This document shows positions 24,202 to 32,857 of a DNA stretch of 64,000 nt, piece by piece (the stretch's first letter is position 1; every line of letters starts with the position of its first letter). The stretch covers positions 62,001 to 126,000 of the forward strand of contig JAJPKQ010000017.1 in assembly GCA_021323635.1 (NCBI GenBank). The letters are read 5' to 3'. Below the pieces are notes generated by a model. That model ran no database searches. It was not told where the DNA came from and saw nothing but the letters and a program-made list of their open reading frames with translations. Source of the stretch: a bacterium (GTDB lineage Bacteria; Actinomycetota; Thermoleophilia; Solirubrobacterales; Solirubrobacteraceae). The position numbers and the translations under genes are program-made.

Positions 24202-25416
24202 TTAGATCCGGTTGCGCTCCAGCAGCTTGCGCCCGATCACCATCCGCTGGATCTCCGAGGTCCCCTCGCCGATCAGCAGCAGCGGCGCGTCGCGATAGAG
24301 GCGCTCGATCTCATACTCCTTGGAGTAGCCGTAGCCGCCATGGATGCGCAGGCACTCCTCTACGCAGAAGCGCCCGGTCTCGGAGGCGAACAGCTTTGCC
24401 ATGCCGGCCTCCATGTCAGAGCGCTCGCCGGCATCCTTCATGCGCGCCGCGCGCAGCGTCATCAGCCGCGCAGCCTGCACCTGGGTGCCCATGTCGGCAA
24501 GCTTGAAGAGGATCGCCTGATGCTCTGCGATCGGCTTGCCGAAGCTCTTGCGCTCCTGTGCGTAGCGCAGCGCCAGCTCGAGCGCGCGCTGGGCGATCCC
24601 GACGCCGCGCGCAGCGACGTTCACGCGGCCGACCTCGAGCGCGTCCATCATCTGCGCGAAGCCGCGATTCAAGCCTTGCTCCTCTCCGCCGAGGATGTTC
24701 TCCGCCGGGCAGCGATAGCCCTCGAAGACGAGCTCCGTGGACTCGACGCCCTTATAGCCCATCTTCTTGATCTTGGGCGGCACCTTGAGCCCCGCATAGG
24801 GGCCGGTGTTCTCCTGGGCGCCCGCCTCCTTCTCGACGATGAAGCAGGTGAAGCCGCGGTGGCGCGGCTGGGCCTGCGGATCGGTCTTGACAAGCACAAA
24901 GACAAGCGAGGACATCAGGCCGTTGGTCACCCACATCTTCTGGCCGTTGATCTCGTAGCTGCCGTCGGCCTGCTTGGTCGCGGAGGTCTTGATCGCCTGC
25001 ACGTCCGAGCCCAGCTCCGGCTCCGACAGCGAGAAGGCCGCGCGGATCTCGCCCGTGGCCATGCGCGGCAGGTACTTGCGGCGCTGCTCGTCGCTGCCGA
25101 ACCGCATCAGCAGGTAGGAGCCGATGAAGTGGGTGTTGATCACCCCTGAGATCGAGATCCATCCGCGCGAGAGCTCCTCGACGATCATCGCGTAGGTGGT
25201 CAGGTCGAGCCCCATGCCGCCGTACTCCTCGGGTATCGTCACGCCGAAGAGCCCAAGCTCCTTCATCTGCTCGACGATCGGCTCCGGGTAGAGGTCCTCG
25301 TGGTCGTAGTGCTCCGCGTTGGGGATGATCTGCTCCTCGGCAAACTGGCGCACCATCTCCGTGATCGCCCGCTGCTCGTCTGTCTTCTCGCTGTAGATGT
25401 CTGATGCCACTGCCAT
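24202..25416 (-). CDS. Acyl-CoA dehydrogenase
   Basis: A 404-residue FAD acyl-CoA dehydrogenase. EYGGMGLDLTTYAMIVEELS and ISGVINTHFIGSYLLMRFG lie in the N-terminal helical domain; AAFSLSEPELGSDVQAIKTS and KMWVTNG are the FAD/substrate beta domain; ARGVGIAQRALELALRYAQE and RIHGGYGYSKEYEIERLYRD hold the C-terminal domain with the catalytic Glu of the EY-x-x-ER motif. It forms trans-2-enoyl-CoA and passes electrons to ETF. The frame is open for 185 more codons upstream, but the ATG chosen gives the family start. Methylsuccinyl-CoA dehydrogenase of the ethylmalonyl pathway is normally longer (about 550 residues), so a straight- or branched-chain enzyme is more likely. Confidence 0.92.
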   Translation of the reverse strand: MAVASDIYSEKTDEQRAITEMVRQFAEEQIIPNAEHYDHEDLYPEPIVEQMKELGLFGVTIPEEYGGMGLDLTTYAMIVEELSRGWISISGVINTHFIGSYLLMRFGSDEQRRKYLPRMATGEIRAAFSLSEPELGSDVQAIKTSATKQADGSYEINGQKMWVTNGLMSSLVFVLVKTDPQAQPRHRGFTCFIVEKEAGAQENTGPYAGLKVPPKIKKMGYKGVESTELVFEGYRCPAENILGGEEQGLNRGFAQMMDALEVGRVNVAARGVGIAQRALELALRYAQERKSFGKPIAEHQAILFKLADMGTQVQAARLMTLRAARMKDAGERSDMEAGMAKLFASETGRFCVEECLRIHGGYGYSKEYEIERLYRDAPLLLIGEGTSEIQRMVIGRKLLERNRI

Positions 25417-25536
25417 GCTCCGCGCTCCCGTTGTTGCTGATTGCCGCCTCTGCTCGCCTGCAGGATACGCCATGCGGCCCTGCGCGCGCCACCGCGGGGC
25501 GAGGGCGGCGGCAAAGCTGGCAGACTGCAGCTCGCA

Positions 25537-26052
25537 ATGGCAGCGGGCGCTCCGGCAGCTAGGGGTCACAACGACGCGATCACAGTCGCGGCAAGCAAAG
25601 CGGCGCTGGCGGGAACCTTCCCCGGCTACCTGGGGATCGAGCTGATCGAGATTTCGGGAGCGCTCGTGCGCGGGCGCATGGCGGTAGACCGCCGCCACCT
25701 GCATCCGGGCGGCTACGTCCACGGCGGCTGCTGGGTGGCCTTCGCCGACACGGTCGCAGCCTGGGGCACGATGCGAAACCTCCCGCCCGAGCGTGGCTTC
25801 ACGACCGCCGAGCTGAAGATGAACGTGCTTGGCGCCGGCCGCAGCGGCGACCTGCTTGAGGGCATCGGCGAGCTGCTGCACGCAGGCTCGCGCACGCAGG
25901 TCTGGGAGGTCCGGGTCTACAAGATCGGCTCCGGGCAGGCAGAAGCGCAGCCTGCGGCTGCAGGCGCGCAAGAGCGGGCACCAGGCCCGCCAAAGAGGCC
26001 GGCGGACGGTCGTCTGGTCGCGAACTTCATCTGCACCCAGATGGTCCTCTGA
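25537..26052 (+). CDS. PaaI-type hotdog thioesterase
   Basis: A 171-residue hotdog protein of the PaaI/YbgC-like group: FPGYLGIELIEISGALVRGR, HPGGYVHGGCWVAFADTVAA with the helix-capping GG and conserved Asp, and TTAELKMNVLGAGRSGDLLE. It hydrolyses aromatic or medium-chain acyl-CoA. A low-complexity insertion (about 130-158) precedes the last strand. Start by the first ATG that keeps the fold; an earlier ATG adds only low-complexity residues. It is followed nine bases later by an acyl-CoA ligase. Confidence 0.78.
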   Translation: MAAGAPAARGHNDAITVAASKAALAGTFPGYLGIELIEISGALVRGRMAVDRRHLHPGGYVHGGCWVAFADTVAAWGTMRNLPPERGFTTAELKMNVLGAGRSGDLLEGIGELLHAGSRTQVWEVRVYKIGSGQAEAQPAAAGAQERAPGPPKRPADGRLVANFICTQMVL

Positions 26053-26061
26053 GCGAGGCCC

Positions 26062-27582
26062 GTGGTGGCTGCCTCCTTCTTCGAGCAGGCGGTGCTGGGC
26101 GCCGACCCCCAGGCGCTGGCGCTGGTCGAGCGCTCGCGCAGCGGCGAGCGGCGCGAGTGGCGCTTCGGCGAGATCGCCCGCGCGGTCCTAGGCCTTGCGG
26201 CGCGAATGCCGGAGCTTGGCGTAAGGCGCGGCGATGTCGTGATGACGCTGATCGGCAACCGACCGGAGTGGGTGATCACGCTGCTCGCCTGCTGGCGGCA
26301 GGGATATGTCGCGCTGCCCTGCAACGAGCAGCTGCGCGCGAAGGATCTGCGCGCGCGCATCGAGGTCGCGCAGCCGAGCCTGATCGTCGCCGACGAGCGC
26401 AATCGCTCAGAGCTCGAGCGTGCTGCGCCGTCCTGTCCGGTGGCGCTGATTCCTGACGCGGCGCTCTTTGCGGGCGCCGACGATCGCGCGATCCCGCCGG
26501 CGGTGCCCTGCGCGCCGGACGAGCCGGCGCTGATCACCTTCACGAGCGGAACCGCGGGCGCGCCCAAGGCGGTCGTGCACGGCCACCGCTACCTGACCGG
26601 CCAGCGGCTGCAGGCCGAGCACTGGCTTGCGCCGCGCGCGGGCGAGCTGGTCTGGTGCACGGCCGCATCGGGCTGGTCGAAGTCGGCGCGCAACGCCTTC
26701 ATCGCTCCCTGGCTTGCCGGCGCCTCGGCGCTGCTGCACGATGCTCGCTTTGACCCCTCTGAGCGCCTCGAGCTGCTGGCGGCAGAGGGCGTGAACGTGC
26801 TCTGCATGGCGCCGACCGAGTACCGCGTGATCGCGCGGCGCGCCGAGCCCTCGGCGCCGAGCGCCCTGCGACACCTCGTCTGCGCCGGGGAGGCGCTGAA
26901 CCCCGAGGTGCTGCACTGCTGGCAGGAGGCAACGGGGCTTGTGATCTGCGACGGCTACGGGCAGACAGAGACCGGGCAGCTGACCGCCGTGCGCGACGAT
27001 GGCCGCCTCCACGCGGGCTCGATGGGCCGGCCGCTGCCGGGGGTGCGCGCCTGGGTCGAGGATGGCGAGCTGCTCTGCGACCCGCGCAGCGTGCCGACCT
27101 TCTGCCTCGGCTACATCGGCGAAGAGGTGAGGCGTGCGGATGGGGGGCGCGTGCAGGCTGCCGCGGGCGGCTGGCAGGTTGCGGACGCCGGCCGGCGCTC
27201 GCTGTGGCGCACCGGCGATCGTGTGCGCGAAGACGAGGAGGGGTTCCTCCACTTCGAGGGGCGCGCCGACGACGTGATCATCTCCGCCGGCTACCGGATC
27301 GGCCCCTTCGAGGTCGAGTCGGCGCTGCTCAGCCACCCGGCGGTCGCGGAGGCGGCGGCGGTTGCGGCGCCCGACCCCGAGCGCGGCTCGGTCGTGCGCG
27401 CCGTTGTTGTGCTGCGCGAGGGGTTTGCGCCCTCCGAGGAGCTTGCCCGCGCGCTGCAGGATCACGTCAAGGGCGAGACGGCCCCCTACAAGTACCCGCG
27501 CATCGTCGATTTTGCCCCGGCGCTGCCGAAGACCGCCTCGGGGAAGGTGATCCGCGCCGCCCTGCGCCAGAGCGATCGCTGA
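26062..27582 (+). CDS. AMP-forming acyl-CoA ligase
   Basis: A 506-residue ANL-superfamily ligase starting at GTG. ALITFTSGTAGAPKAVVHGH is the A3 P-loop; WCTAASGWSKSARNAFIAPW resembles medium-chain (Acs/MACS-type) ligases; GYGQTETG is A5; WRTGDRVREDEEGFLHFEGR and DDVIISAGYRIGPFEVE are A7-A8; PKTASGKVIRAALR holds the C-terminal catalytic Lys. It activates a carboxylic acid to the CoA ester with ATP. The hotdog thioesterase just upstream and the dehydrogenase divergent from it make a small fatty-acid degradation locus. The exact substrate is not readable. Confidence 0.88.
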   Translation: MVAASFFEQAVLGADPQALALVERSRSGERREWRFGEIARAVLGLAARMPELGVRRGDVVMTLIGNRPEWVITLLACWRQGYVALPCNEQLRAKDLRARIEVAQPSLIVADERNRSELERAAPSCPVALIPDAALFAGADDRAIPPAVPCAPDEPALITFTSGTAGAPKAVVHGHRYLTGQRLQAEHWLAPRAGELVWCTAASGWSKSARNAFIAPWLAGASALLHDARFDPSERLELLAAEGVNVLCMAPTEYRVIARRAEPSAPSALRHLVCAGEALNPEVLHCWQEATGLVICDGYGQTETGQLTAVRDDGRLHAGSMGRPLPGVRAWVEDGELLCDPRSVPTFCLGYIGEEVRRADGGRVQAAAGGWQVADAGRRSLWRTGDRVREDEEGFLHFEGRADDVIISAGYRIGPFEVESALLSHPAVAEAAAVAAPDPERGSVVRAVVVLREGFAPSEELARALQDHVKGETAPYKYPRIVDFAPALPKTASGKVIRAALRQSDR

Positions 27583-27588
27583 GCGCCC

Positions 27589-27972
27589 CTATGCCGGCAG
27601 AATCGCGTCGATCTCGACCAGCGCGCCCAGCGGCAGCGCGGCGACGCCGACCGTCACGCGCGCCGGCGGCTCCGCGGCGAAGAACTTGGCATAGGCCTCG
27701 TTGATCTGCGCGAACTGCTCAAGCGCGGTGGTGTAGACGGTGAGGCGCAGGGCACGCGCGAGCTCTGAGCCGGCGGCCTCCGCGACCGCCTGCAGGTTCT
27801 CAAGGCAGCGCTGCGTCTGCGCGCCGGCGCCAGCGCCGGCTATCTGCCCGCTTGCGGGGTCGATCGGCAGCTGCCCGGAGCAGAAGATCAGCTCCCCTGA
27901 GCGCACCGCATGGCTGTAGGGGCCGACCGCCGCCGGAGCGCCGGCGGCGGTGATCGTCGCACGCCTGCTCAT
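27589..27972 (-). CDS. ridA: RidA family protein
   Basis: A 127-residue RidA/YjgF-type protein: APAAVGPYSHAVRSGELIFC, SGQLPIDPASG, CLENLQAVAEAAGSELARAL, and RVTVGVAALPLGALVEIDAI. The Arg of the family's P-P-A-R-x-x-x-x-V motif is present (PPARVTVGV), indicating an active 2-aminoacrylate/enamine deaminase. The ATG has no ribosome site; TAGGGT ends ten bases before it. Convergent with the acyl-CoA ligase (stops seven bases apart) and divergent from the secreted hydrolase. Confidence 0.93.
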   Translation of the reverse strand: MSRRATITAAGAPAAVGPYSHAVRSGELIFCSGQLPIDPASGQIAGAGAGAQTQRCLENLQAVAEAAGSELARALRLTVYTTALEQFAQINEAYAKFFAAEPPARVTVGVAALPLGALVEIDAILPA

Positions 27973-27982
27973 CGGAGCTGCA

Positions 27983-28016
27983 ACCCTACCGGACTGCGGC
28001 TTGCAGCGGCTAGTGT
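27983..28016. promoter_or_regulatory. Divergent -10 elements, ridA and secreted hydrolase
   Basis: The 53-base space between the divergent starts holds TAGGGT on the minus strand (27983-27988, ten bases before ridA) and TAGTGT on the plus strand (28011-28016, nine bases before the hydrolase). Both imply very short or absent leaders. Confidence 0.4.
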
Positions 28017-28025
28017 TGGCGCTCG

Positions 28026-30083
28026 ATGCGCCACCCCCGCCACCTGCGCGATCACCCGTTGCGCGCGCCGCGCGGCGCGGCGACCGCCATCCTGTGCGCG
28101 CTCGCGCTGACGCTGCTCTGCTCAGCGCCCCCCGCCACCGCCGCACTCCCCGTCACCTTCTCCACGTGCGGGCGGATCAGCGGCTTTGAATGCGCCACGC
28201 TGGCCGTTGCGCTCTCCCGAGCCGGTCTTGCGAGCGGCACCATCGCGCTCCACATCGCGCGCCTGCGCAGCTCTGGCGCACCAGCGAGCAGCGCGGTGCT
28301 CGCGCTGGCCGGCGGCCCCGGCCAGCCGGCGCTGCCGTTCGCGGACGTCTTCGCCCAGGAGATGGCGCCGGCGCTCTCCGGGCGTGACCTGATCACCTTC
28401 GATCAGCGCGGCACCGGCGAATCGGGCCCGCTCTCCTGCGCATCCCTCGGCGCCCAGATCTCGACGATCGCCGCCCTCCAGCAGGCGCTGCTTGATTGCG
28501 CCAACGCGCTCGGCCCCAGCCGCGGGGCGTTCACCACAGCAGAATCGGTCGCCGACATCGAGGCGATCCGCGAAGCGCTCGGCTACGAAAAGCTGGTGCT
28601 CTTCGGCACCTCCTACGGCACCAAGGTCGCGCTCGAGTACGCCGAACGCTACCCGCAGCACGTGGAAGCGCTGGTGCTCGACTCAGTCGTGCCCACGGAC
28701 GGGCCGGAACCCTTCGCGCTCGAAAGCTTCAGGGCGCTGAAGCCGGTGCTCGACGAGCTCTGCTCAGGCGGCGCCTGCGATCGCATCGCGCCCGACATCA
28801 TCGGCGAGCTCAGAGCCCTGGTCGCGGCCCTGCGCCGCGCGCCGCTGCGCGGCAGCGTCTACAACGGCGCGGGCGTTCGCGAGCATCTCAGCCTCGATGC
28901 GACCGGCCTCTTCGACCTGCTGCTCGCGGGCGACCTCAACCCCGCGCTGCGCGCGCTCTTCCCGGCTGCGCTGAGCGCGGCGCTGCGCTCACATCCGGCC
29001 CCCCTGCTGCAGCTGGAGGCGATCGCCGAGGGCCTGATCCCCAGCCTGCCGCGCCACCATGTCGAAGTGAGCGAAGAACCGATCGACGAAGCGCTCTACT
29101 GGGCGACCACCTGCGAAGAGGAGCGCTTCCCCTGGCAGCGCAGCGCCTCGCCTGCGAGACGCACGGCCGAAGCCGAGCAGGCGCTGCGGGCGATCCCCGA
29201 ATCAGACTTCGCGCCCTTCTTCAGGCAGGTCGCGCTCCAGGCCGGACCGACGCTCGGCTGCGTGGATTGGCCGAACGTCGATCCGCCGCCGGCTGCGACG
29301 GGCACGCTGCCGAACGTGCCCACGCTGATCCTCTCCGGCGCGCAGGATCTGCGCACGCCGAGCTCCCAGGCGCGCAGGGTTAAAGCTCAGATCCCTGACG
29401 CGCAGCTGCTTGTCGTCCCCTACACCGGCCACTCTGTGCTCGGCAGCGACCTCTCCGGCTGTGCGCAGGGGGCGGTTGCGCTGTTCTTCGCGGGCGCGCC
29501 GGTCGGCAGCTGCCCGGCCTCGCGCAACCCCTTCGCGCCGACGCCGATACCGCCGCAGAGCGTCAACCGCCTGCGCGGCCAGCCCGGAGTCGCGGGGCGA
29601 GCGGGCCAGACCGTGACCGCAGCGCTCGACACCTTCCTCGCGCTTGACCGCATCGTCATCGCGGCGACGCTGCAGGCAGAGCGGTCGCTGCCCAGCGGCG
29701 TGAGCTTCGGCGGCCTCTACGGCGGCTATGCCCGCCTGAGCGCGACCGGCGTGCGCCTTGTGCGCCTCTCCTTCATTCCGGGCGTCACGCTGAGCGGCGA
29801 CCTGCCGGTGCGCGCAGGCAAGCTCCTCGAGCGTCCGCTGCAGGTGGGCGGCGCCGCCGCCGCGCACGGCAGCATCCTGATCAGCGCCAGCGGCAGCGTC
29901 AGCGGCGACCTCGGCGGGCATCGCTTTGACGTCCACATCGCCACCGCCGAGCTGTCCCGCTCGGGGGGGCTGCGCACGCCGCTTGCGCTGCACGACGCAC
30001 GCGCCTGGTCGCAGGCGGCGCTGCTGACGCTTCCGCAGTACGCGCAGCTGCTGCCGGCAGGCCTGCGGCGCGCTGCCCGCTAG
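28026..30083 (+). CDS. Exported alpha/beta hydrolase (TAP-like peptidase/esterase)
   Basis: A 685-residue protein with a signal peptide (TAILCALALTLLCSAPPATA) and an alpha/beta hydrolase fold: AGGPGQPALPF oxyanion strand, LITFDQRGTGESGPLSC, nucleophile Ser in VLFGTSYGTKVALEY (about residue 195), Asp in LSGAQDLRTPS (about 440) and His in YTGHSVLG (about 468). The C-terminal Cys-rich TAP-like lid follows (CAQGAVALFFAGAPVGSC). About 160 further residues form a strand-rich extension not usual in the family. Substrates are peptides or esters outside the cell. GAA is common for Glu, as in other exported genes here. Confidence 0.85.
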   Translation: MRHPRHLRDHPLRAPRGAATAILCALALTLLCSAPPATAALPVTFSTCGRISGFECATLAVALSRAGLASGTIALHIARLRSSGAPASSAVLALAGGPGQPALPFADVFAQEMAPALSGRDLITFDQRGTGESGPLSCASLGAQISTIAALQQALLDCANALGPSRGAFTTAESVADIEAIREALGYEKLVLFGTSYGTKVALEYAERYPQHVEALVLDSVVPTDGPEPFALESFRALKPVLDELCSGGACDRIAPDIIGELRALVAALRRAPLRGSVYNGAGVREHLSLDATGLFDLLLAGDLNPALRALFPAALSAALRSHPAPLLQLEAIAEGLIPSLPRHHVEVSEEPIDEALYWATTCEEERFPWQRSASPARRTAEAEQALRAIPESDFAPFFRQVALQAGPTLGCVDWPNVDPPPAATGTLPNVPTLILSGAQDLRTPSSQARRVKAQIPDAQLLVVPYTGHSVLGSDLSGCAQGAVALFFAGAPVGSCPASRNPFAPTPIPPQSVNRLRGQPGVAGRAGQTVTAALDTFLALDRIVIAATLQAERSLPSGVSFGGLYGGYARLSATGVRLVRLSFIPGVTLSGDLPVRAGKLLERPLQVGGAAAAHGSILISASGSVSGDLGGHRFDVHIATAELSRSGGLRTPLALHDARAWSQAALLTLPQYAQLLPAGLRRAAR

Positions 30084-30205
30084 ACGAGCTGGCGCGAGGG
30101 GAGGACGGAGACGATGAGCCCCCTGCAGCGCACAGCGAGCGGCGCCATCCGGCGGCTGTGGGGCTTGGCGTGAGCGCTGAGCTGCGCTGCGAGGCTGAGC
30201 GTGCA

Positions 30206-30226
30206 CCTTTACTGCCAAGGTAAAGG
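30206..30226. promoter_or_regulatory. Inverted repeat at the AbrB start, likely autoregulatory operator
   Basis: CCTTTAC-N7-GTAAAGG is a perfect 7-base inverted repeat that ends one base before the AbrB ATG and includes its AAAGG ribosome site. AbrB-type antitoxins bind such palindromes to repress their own operon. Confidence 0.55.
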
Positions 30227-30227
30227 C

Positions 30228-30449
30228 ATGCCCAGCATCTCCACCAAGAATCAAGTCACCATCCCGGTACGCTCCCTGCAAGAGGCGGGACTGCATCCCG
30301 GCGATCAGGTGCTCGCCGAGGCAGTCGACGATGGCAAGCTGCGCATCCGTCGTGGCGCTCGCAGCTTCGAGGCGGCCTTCGGCGCCCTGACGACCGTGTA
30401 TCCGCCGGGCTACTTCAAGCGGCTCGACGCCGAAGACGAGCGCCGTTGA
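30228..30449 (+). CDS. AbrB/SpoVT-type antitoxin
   Basis: A 73-residue DNA-binding protein with the swapped-hairpin AbrB fold: MPSISTKNQVTIPVRSLQEA, LHPGDQVLAEAVDDGKLRIR, then a toxin-binding C-terminal helix (GYFKRLDAEDERR). The ATG follows AAAGG and the inverted repeat that probably controls it. The stop overlaps the first codon of a PIN-domain gene (TTGA), the normal antitoxin-toxin layout, but that toxin is broken, so this antitoxin has no functional local target. Confidence 0.8.
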   Translation: MPSISTKNQVTIPVRSLQEAGLHPGDQVLAEAVDDGKLRIRRGARSFEAAFGALTTVYPPGYFKRLDAEDERR

Positions 30450-30841
30450 GTCTCGCGCTCGACGCCGACGTCTTGATCGGCGCGCTCGAGGGCGCGAACG
30501 CGCACCATCGGCAGGCACAGCGGCTGTTAAATCGCCTGGCGCGAGTTGGGAGCCGACACGCTCATGAGCGTTGTCAACCTCTCTGAGATCCTGATAGCGC
30601 CAGCATCAGATCGAGAGCGCCTGCGCACCGCTCCTGAGGCGATCGCCACGCTTGGCGTGAGGATCCATACACCAAACGAGGCGATCGCTGTGGATGCTCC
30701 GCGGCTGGGAGCGCGACATCCCACCAGCCCTCCCCCGACGGCTATCTCCTGGCGACGGCCAAGCACCTGCGTGCGGAGGTCGTCTCCTTTGATCACAAAG
30801 TCTCGCGCGCCGCCAAGGCTGAGGGCATAGCGACGAGGTGA
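30446..30841 (+). pseudogene. VapC-type PIN toxin with two frameshifts
   Basis: TTG overlapping the antitoxin stop opens LALDADVLIGALEGANAHHR (PIN first Asp) until about 30540; the next segment, LMSVVNLSEILIAPASDRER with the conserved Glu, is in another frame to about 30715; the tail DGYLLATAKHLRAEVVSFDH and KVSRAAKAEGIATR returns to the first frame and ends at TGA 30839-30841. All three parts together make one ordinary VapC of about 130 residues, so the gene decayed recently. Two independent indels make an assembly error less likely. Confidence 0.75.
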
Positions 30842-30984
30842 TGCGCCCGCAGCGATGATGGCCTCCACCGGCGCCGCGGATCGTCGTGGAGGCGCGGACC
30901 GCAGTATCGCATGAGGCGCCCTCCCGCGCCCGCTCCTGCTCCTGTACGCACCCTCGCATGCGGCCGCCCGAAGCCCCAACGGGC

Positions 30985-30990
30985 TACGCT
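30985..30990 (+). promoter_or_regulatory. -10-like element for leaderless DUF255 transcript
   Basis: TACGCT ends six bases before the ATG at 30997. GGAG directly abuts the ATG and is too close to act as a ribosome site, so leaderless translation is the simpler reading. It favours this start over an ORF start 111 bases upstream. Confidence 0.4.
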
Positions 30991-30996
30991 GCGGAG

Positions 30997-32814
30997 ATGC
31001 CCAACGCGCTTGCCGCCGAGCGCTCTCCGTACCTGCGCGCGCACGCGGACAACCCGGTCGATTGGCTGCCATACGGCGCCCAGGCGCTCGCTCTGGCGGC
31101 CGAGCGCGACCTCCCGCTGCTGATCTCGATCGGCTACTCCGCCTGCCACTGGTGCCATGTCATGGAGCGGGAGTCCTTCAGCGACCCGGAGGTCGCGGCG
31201 CTGATGAATGCCCACTTTGTCTGCGTCAAGGTCGATCGCGAGGAGCGCCCGGACCTCGACGCGATCTACATGGATGCGATCCAGTCGCTCTCTGGGCACG
31301 GCGGCTGGCCGCTGAACGCCTTCTGCACCCCCACCGGCGCGCCGTTCTTCGCAGGCACCTACTATCCGCCTCAGCGTCGCGGCGCGATGCCCTCCTGGTC
31401 GGAGGTGCTGCGCGCAATCTCAAGCTCCTGGCGGCAGGAGCGCGATGAGCTCGAGTCGCTGGCGGCGCGCCTTGCGCAGGCGCTCTGCGCGAGCGCGCGG
31501 CTGCGGGGATCGCAGGCGGGGCTTGACGAGAGCCTGCTGGCGGGCGCTCAGGAGCGGATCGAGCGCGCCTTTGACTCCGAGCACGGTGGCTTCGGCACCG
31601 GCGCCAAGTTCCCCCAGCCCTGCCTGCTTGAGCTTCTGCTTGAGCGCAGCGCCGTGCAGGGGCCGCACTCTCAGGCCGCAGCGATGGTCACGGCCACGCT
31701 TGATGCGATAGCGCAGGGAGGCATACATGACCTTCTCGGCGGCGGCTTTCACCGCTATGCGGTGGACCGCGCATGGCGCATCCCCCACTTCGAGAAGATG
31801 CTCTACGACAATGCGCTGCTTGCGCGGCTCTACGCGCGAGCCTACCTGCAGCTCGGGCGCGAGCGCTACGCCGAGGTCGCGCACACGACGCTGCAGTGGG
31901 CGCTTGCGCAGATGCGCGGGCCGGAGGGCTGCTTCTACTCCTCGATCGACGCCGACGTGCAGGGGCAGGAGGGCGGCTACTACCTCTGGCAGGCCTCGGA
32001 GCTGCAGGCGCTCTTGGGCGCGCATGCGCAGGACGCCTGCGCCTGGCTTGGCGTGAGCGACGAGGGCAACTTTGCCGACCCCCAAGGCGAGCAGCGGGGC
32101 CAAAACGTGCTGATCCCCACCGGAGCGCGCCCCGAGCCGGCGCTTGAGCGCGAGATTCGATCGCGGCTGGCGGCGGCGCGAGAGCAGCGCGAGCGCCCGG
32201 CGCTCGATCGCAAGCGCATCGCAAGCTGGAACGGGCTGATGATCTCAGCGCTTTCGGAGTGCTCGCAAGCTCTGCGCGAGCCCTCCTACCTGCAGGCGGC
32301 CGAGGCAGCCGCCGAGCACGTCATTGGCGCGATGCGCGCCTCAGACGGCAGCCTCATGCGCACCTACATCGACGGGCACAGCAGCACCCCGGGCTTCCTC
32401 GAGGATCACGCGCACCTGCTCGAGGGGCTGATCGCGCTCTTTGAGGCAGGCTGCCGCGAGCGCTGGCTCCACGCCGCGCAGGAGATCGCGGCTGTGATGA
32501 TCGCCCGCTTCCATGACCCCGAGCACGGCGGCTTCTTCACCGCGCAGGTGCAGCAGCGACAGCTTGCTGCGCGCAAGGACATCGAGGACAACCCCACGCC
32601 CTCCGGAAACGCCTCGGCCGCGCTCGGCCTGCTGCGCCTCTCCCAGCTGTGCGACCACGAGCAGGCCGCCGAGATCGCGCTCGGCACCCTCGCCCTGCTG
32701 CGCGAGCCCGCCGAGCACTTCCCGCTTGCCTTCAGCTACGGCCTGCTTGCGATCCAGCGCGCGCTCTCGCCACCGGCGCCGCTTGCCTGCGCGCTGCCGG
32801 CGGCGCCTGCGTAA
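30997..32814 (+). CDS. DUF255 thioredoxin-fold / glycosidase-like protein (YyaL family)
   Basis: A 605-residue protein of the spermatogenesis-associated-20/YyaL family. The start [27 protein letters not shown] is the conserved family opening, which fixes the start. The thioredoxin-like domain has [14 protein letters not shown] with the Cxx[21 protein letters not shown] and TYYPP follow. From about 190 on is an alpha/alpha-toroid domain with [43 protein letters not shown] and [14 protein letters not shown]. The biochemical role of the family is not settled; redox or sugar epimerase-like functions have been proposed. Length is slightly below the usual 650-700. Confidence 0.88.
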   Translation: MPNALAAERSPYLRAHADNPVDWLPYGAQALALAAERDLPLLISIGYSACHWCHVMERESFSDPEVAALMNAHFVCVKVDREERPDLDAIYMDAIQSLSGHGGWPLNAFCTPTGAPFFAGTYYPPQRRGAMPSWSEVLRAISSSWRQERDELESLAARLAQALCASARLRGSQAGLDESLLAGAQERIERAFDSEHGGFGTGAKFPQPCLLELLLERSAVQGPHSQAAAMVTATLDAIAQGGIHDLLGGGFHRYAVDRAWRIPHFEKMLYDNALLARLYARAYLQLGRERYAEVAHTTLQWALAQMRGPEGCFYSSIDADVQGQEGGYYLWQASELQALLGAHAQDACAWLGVSDEGNFADPQGEQRGQNVLIPTGARPEPALEREIRSRLAAAREQRERPALDRKRIASWNGLMISALSECSQALREPSYLQAAEAAAEHVIGAMRASDGSLMRTYIDGHSSTPGFLEDHAHLLEGLIALFEAGCRERWLHAAQEIAAVMIARFHDPEHGGFFTAQVQQRQLAARKDIEDNPTPSGNASAALGLLRLSQLCDHEQAAEIALGTLALLREPAEHFPLAFSYGLLAIQRALSPPAPLACALPAAPA

Positions 32815-32857
32815 GCGGGCCAGCGGGCCCGAGCGAGCGTCGGCCGCGACGGCGCGC

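Noticed and set aside
24202-25416. Calling the acyl-CoA dehydrogenase methylsuccinyl-CoA dehydrogenase
   Set aside because: The pathway enzyme is about 150 residues longer; this 404-residue protein has normal general acyl-CoA dehydrogenase length and is 9 kb from the cluster.
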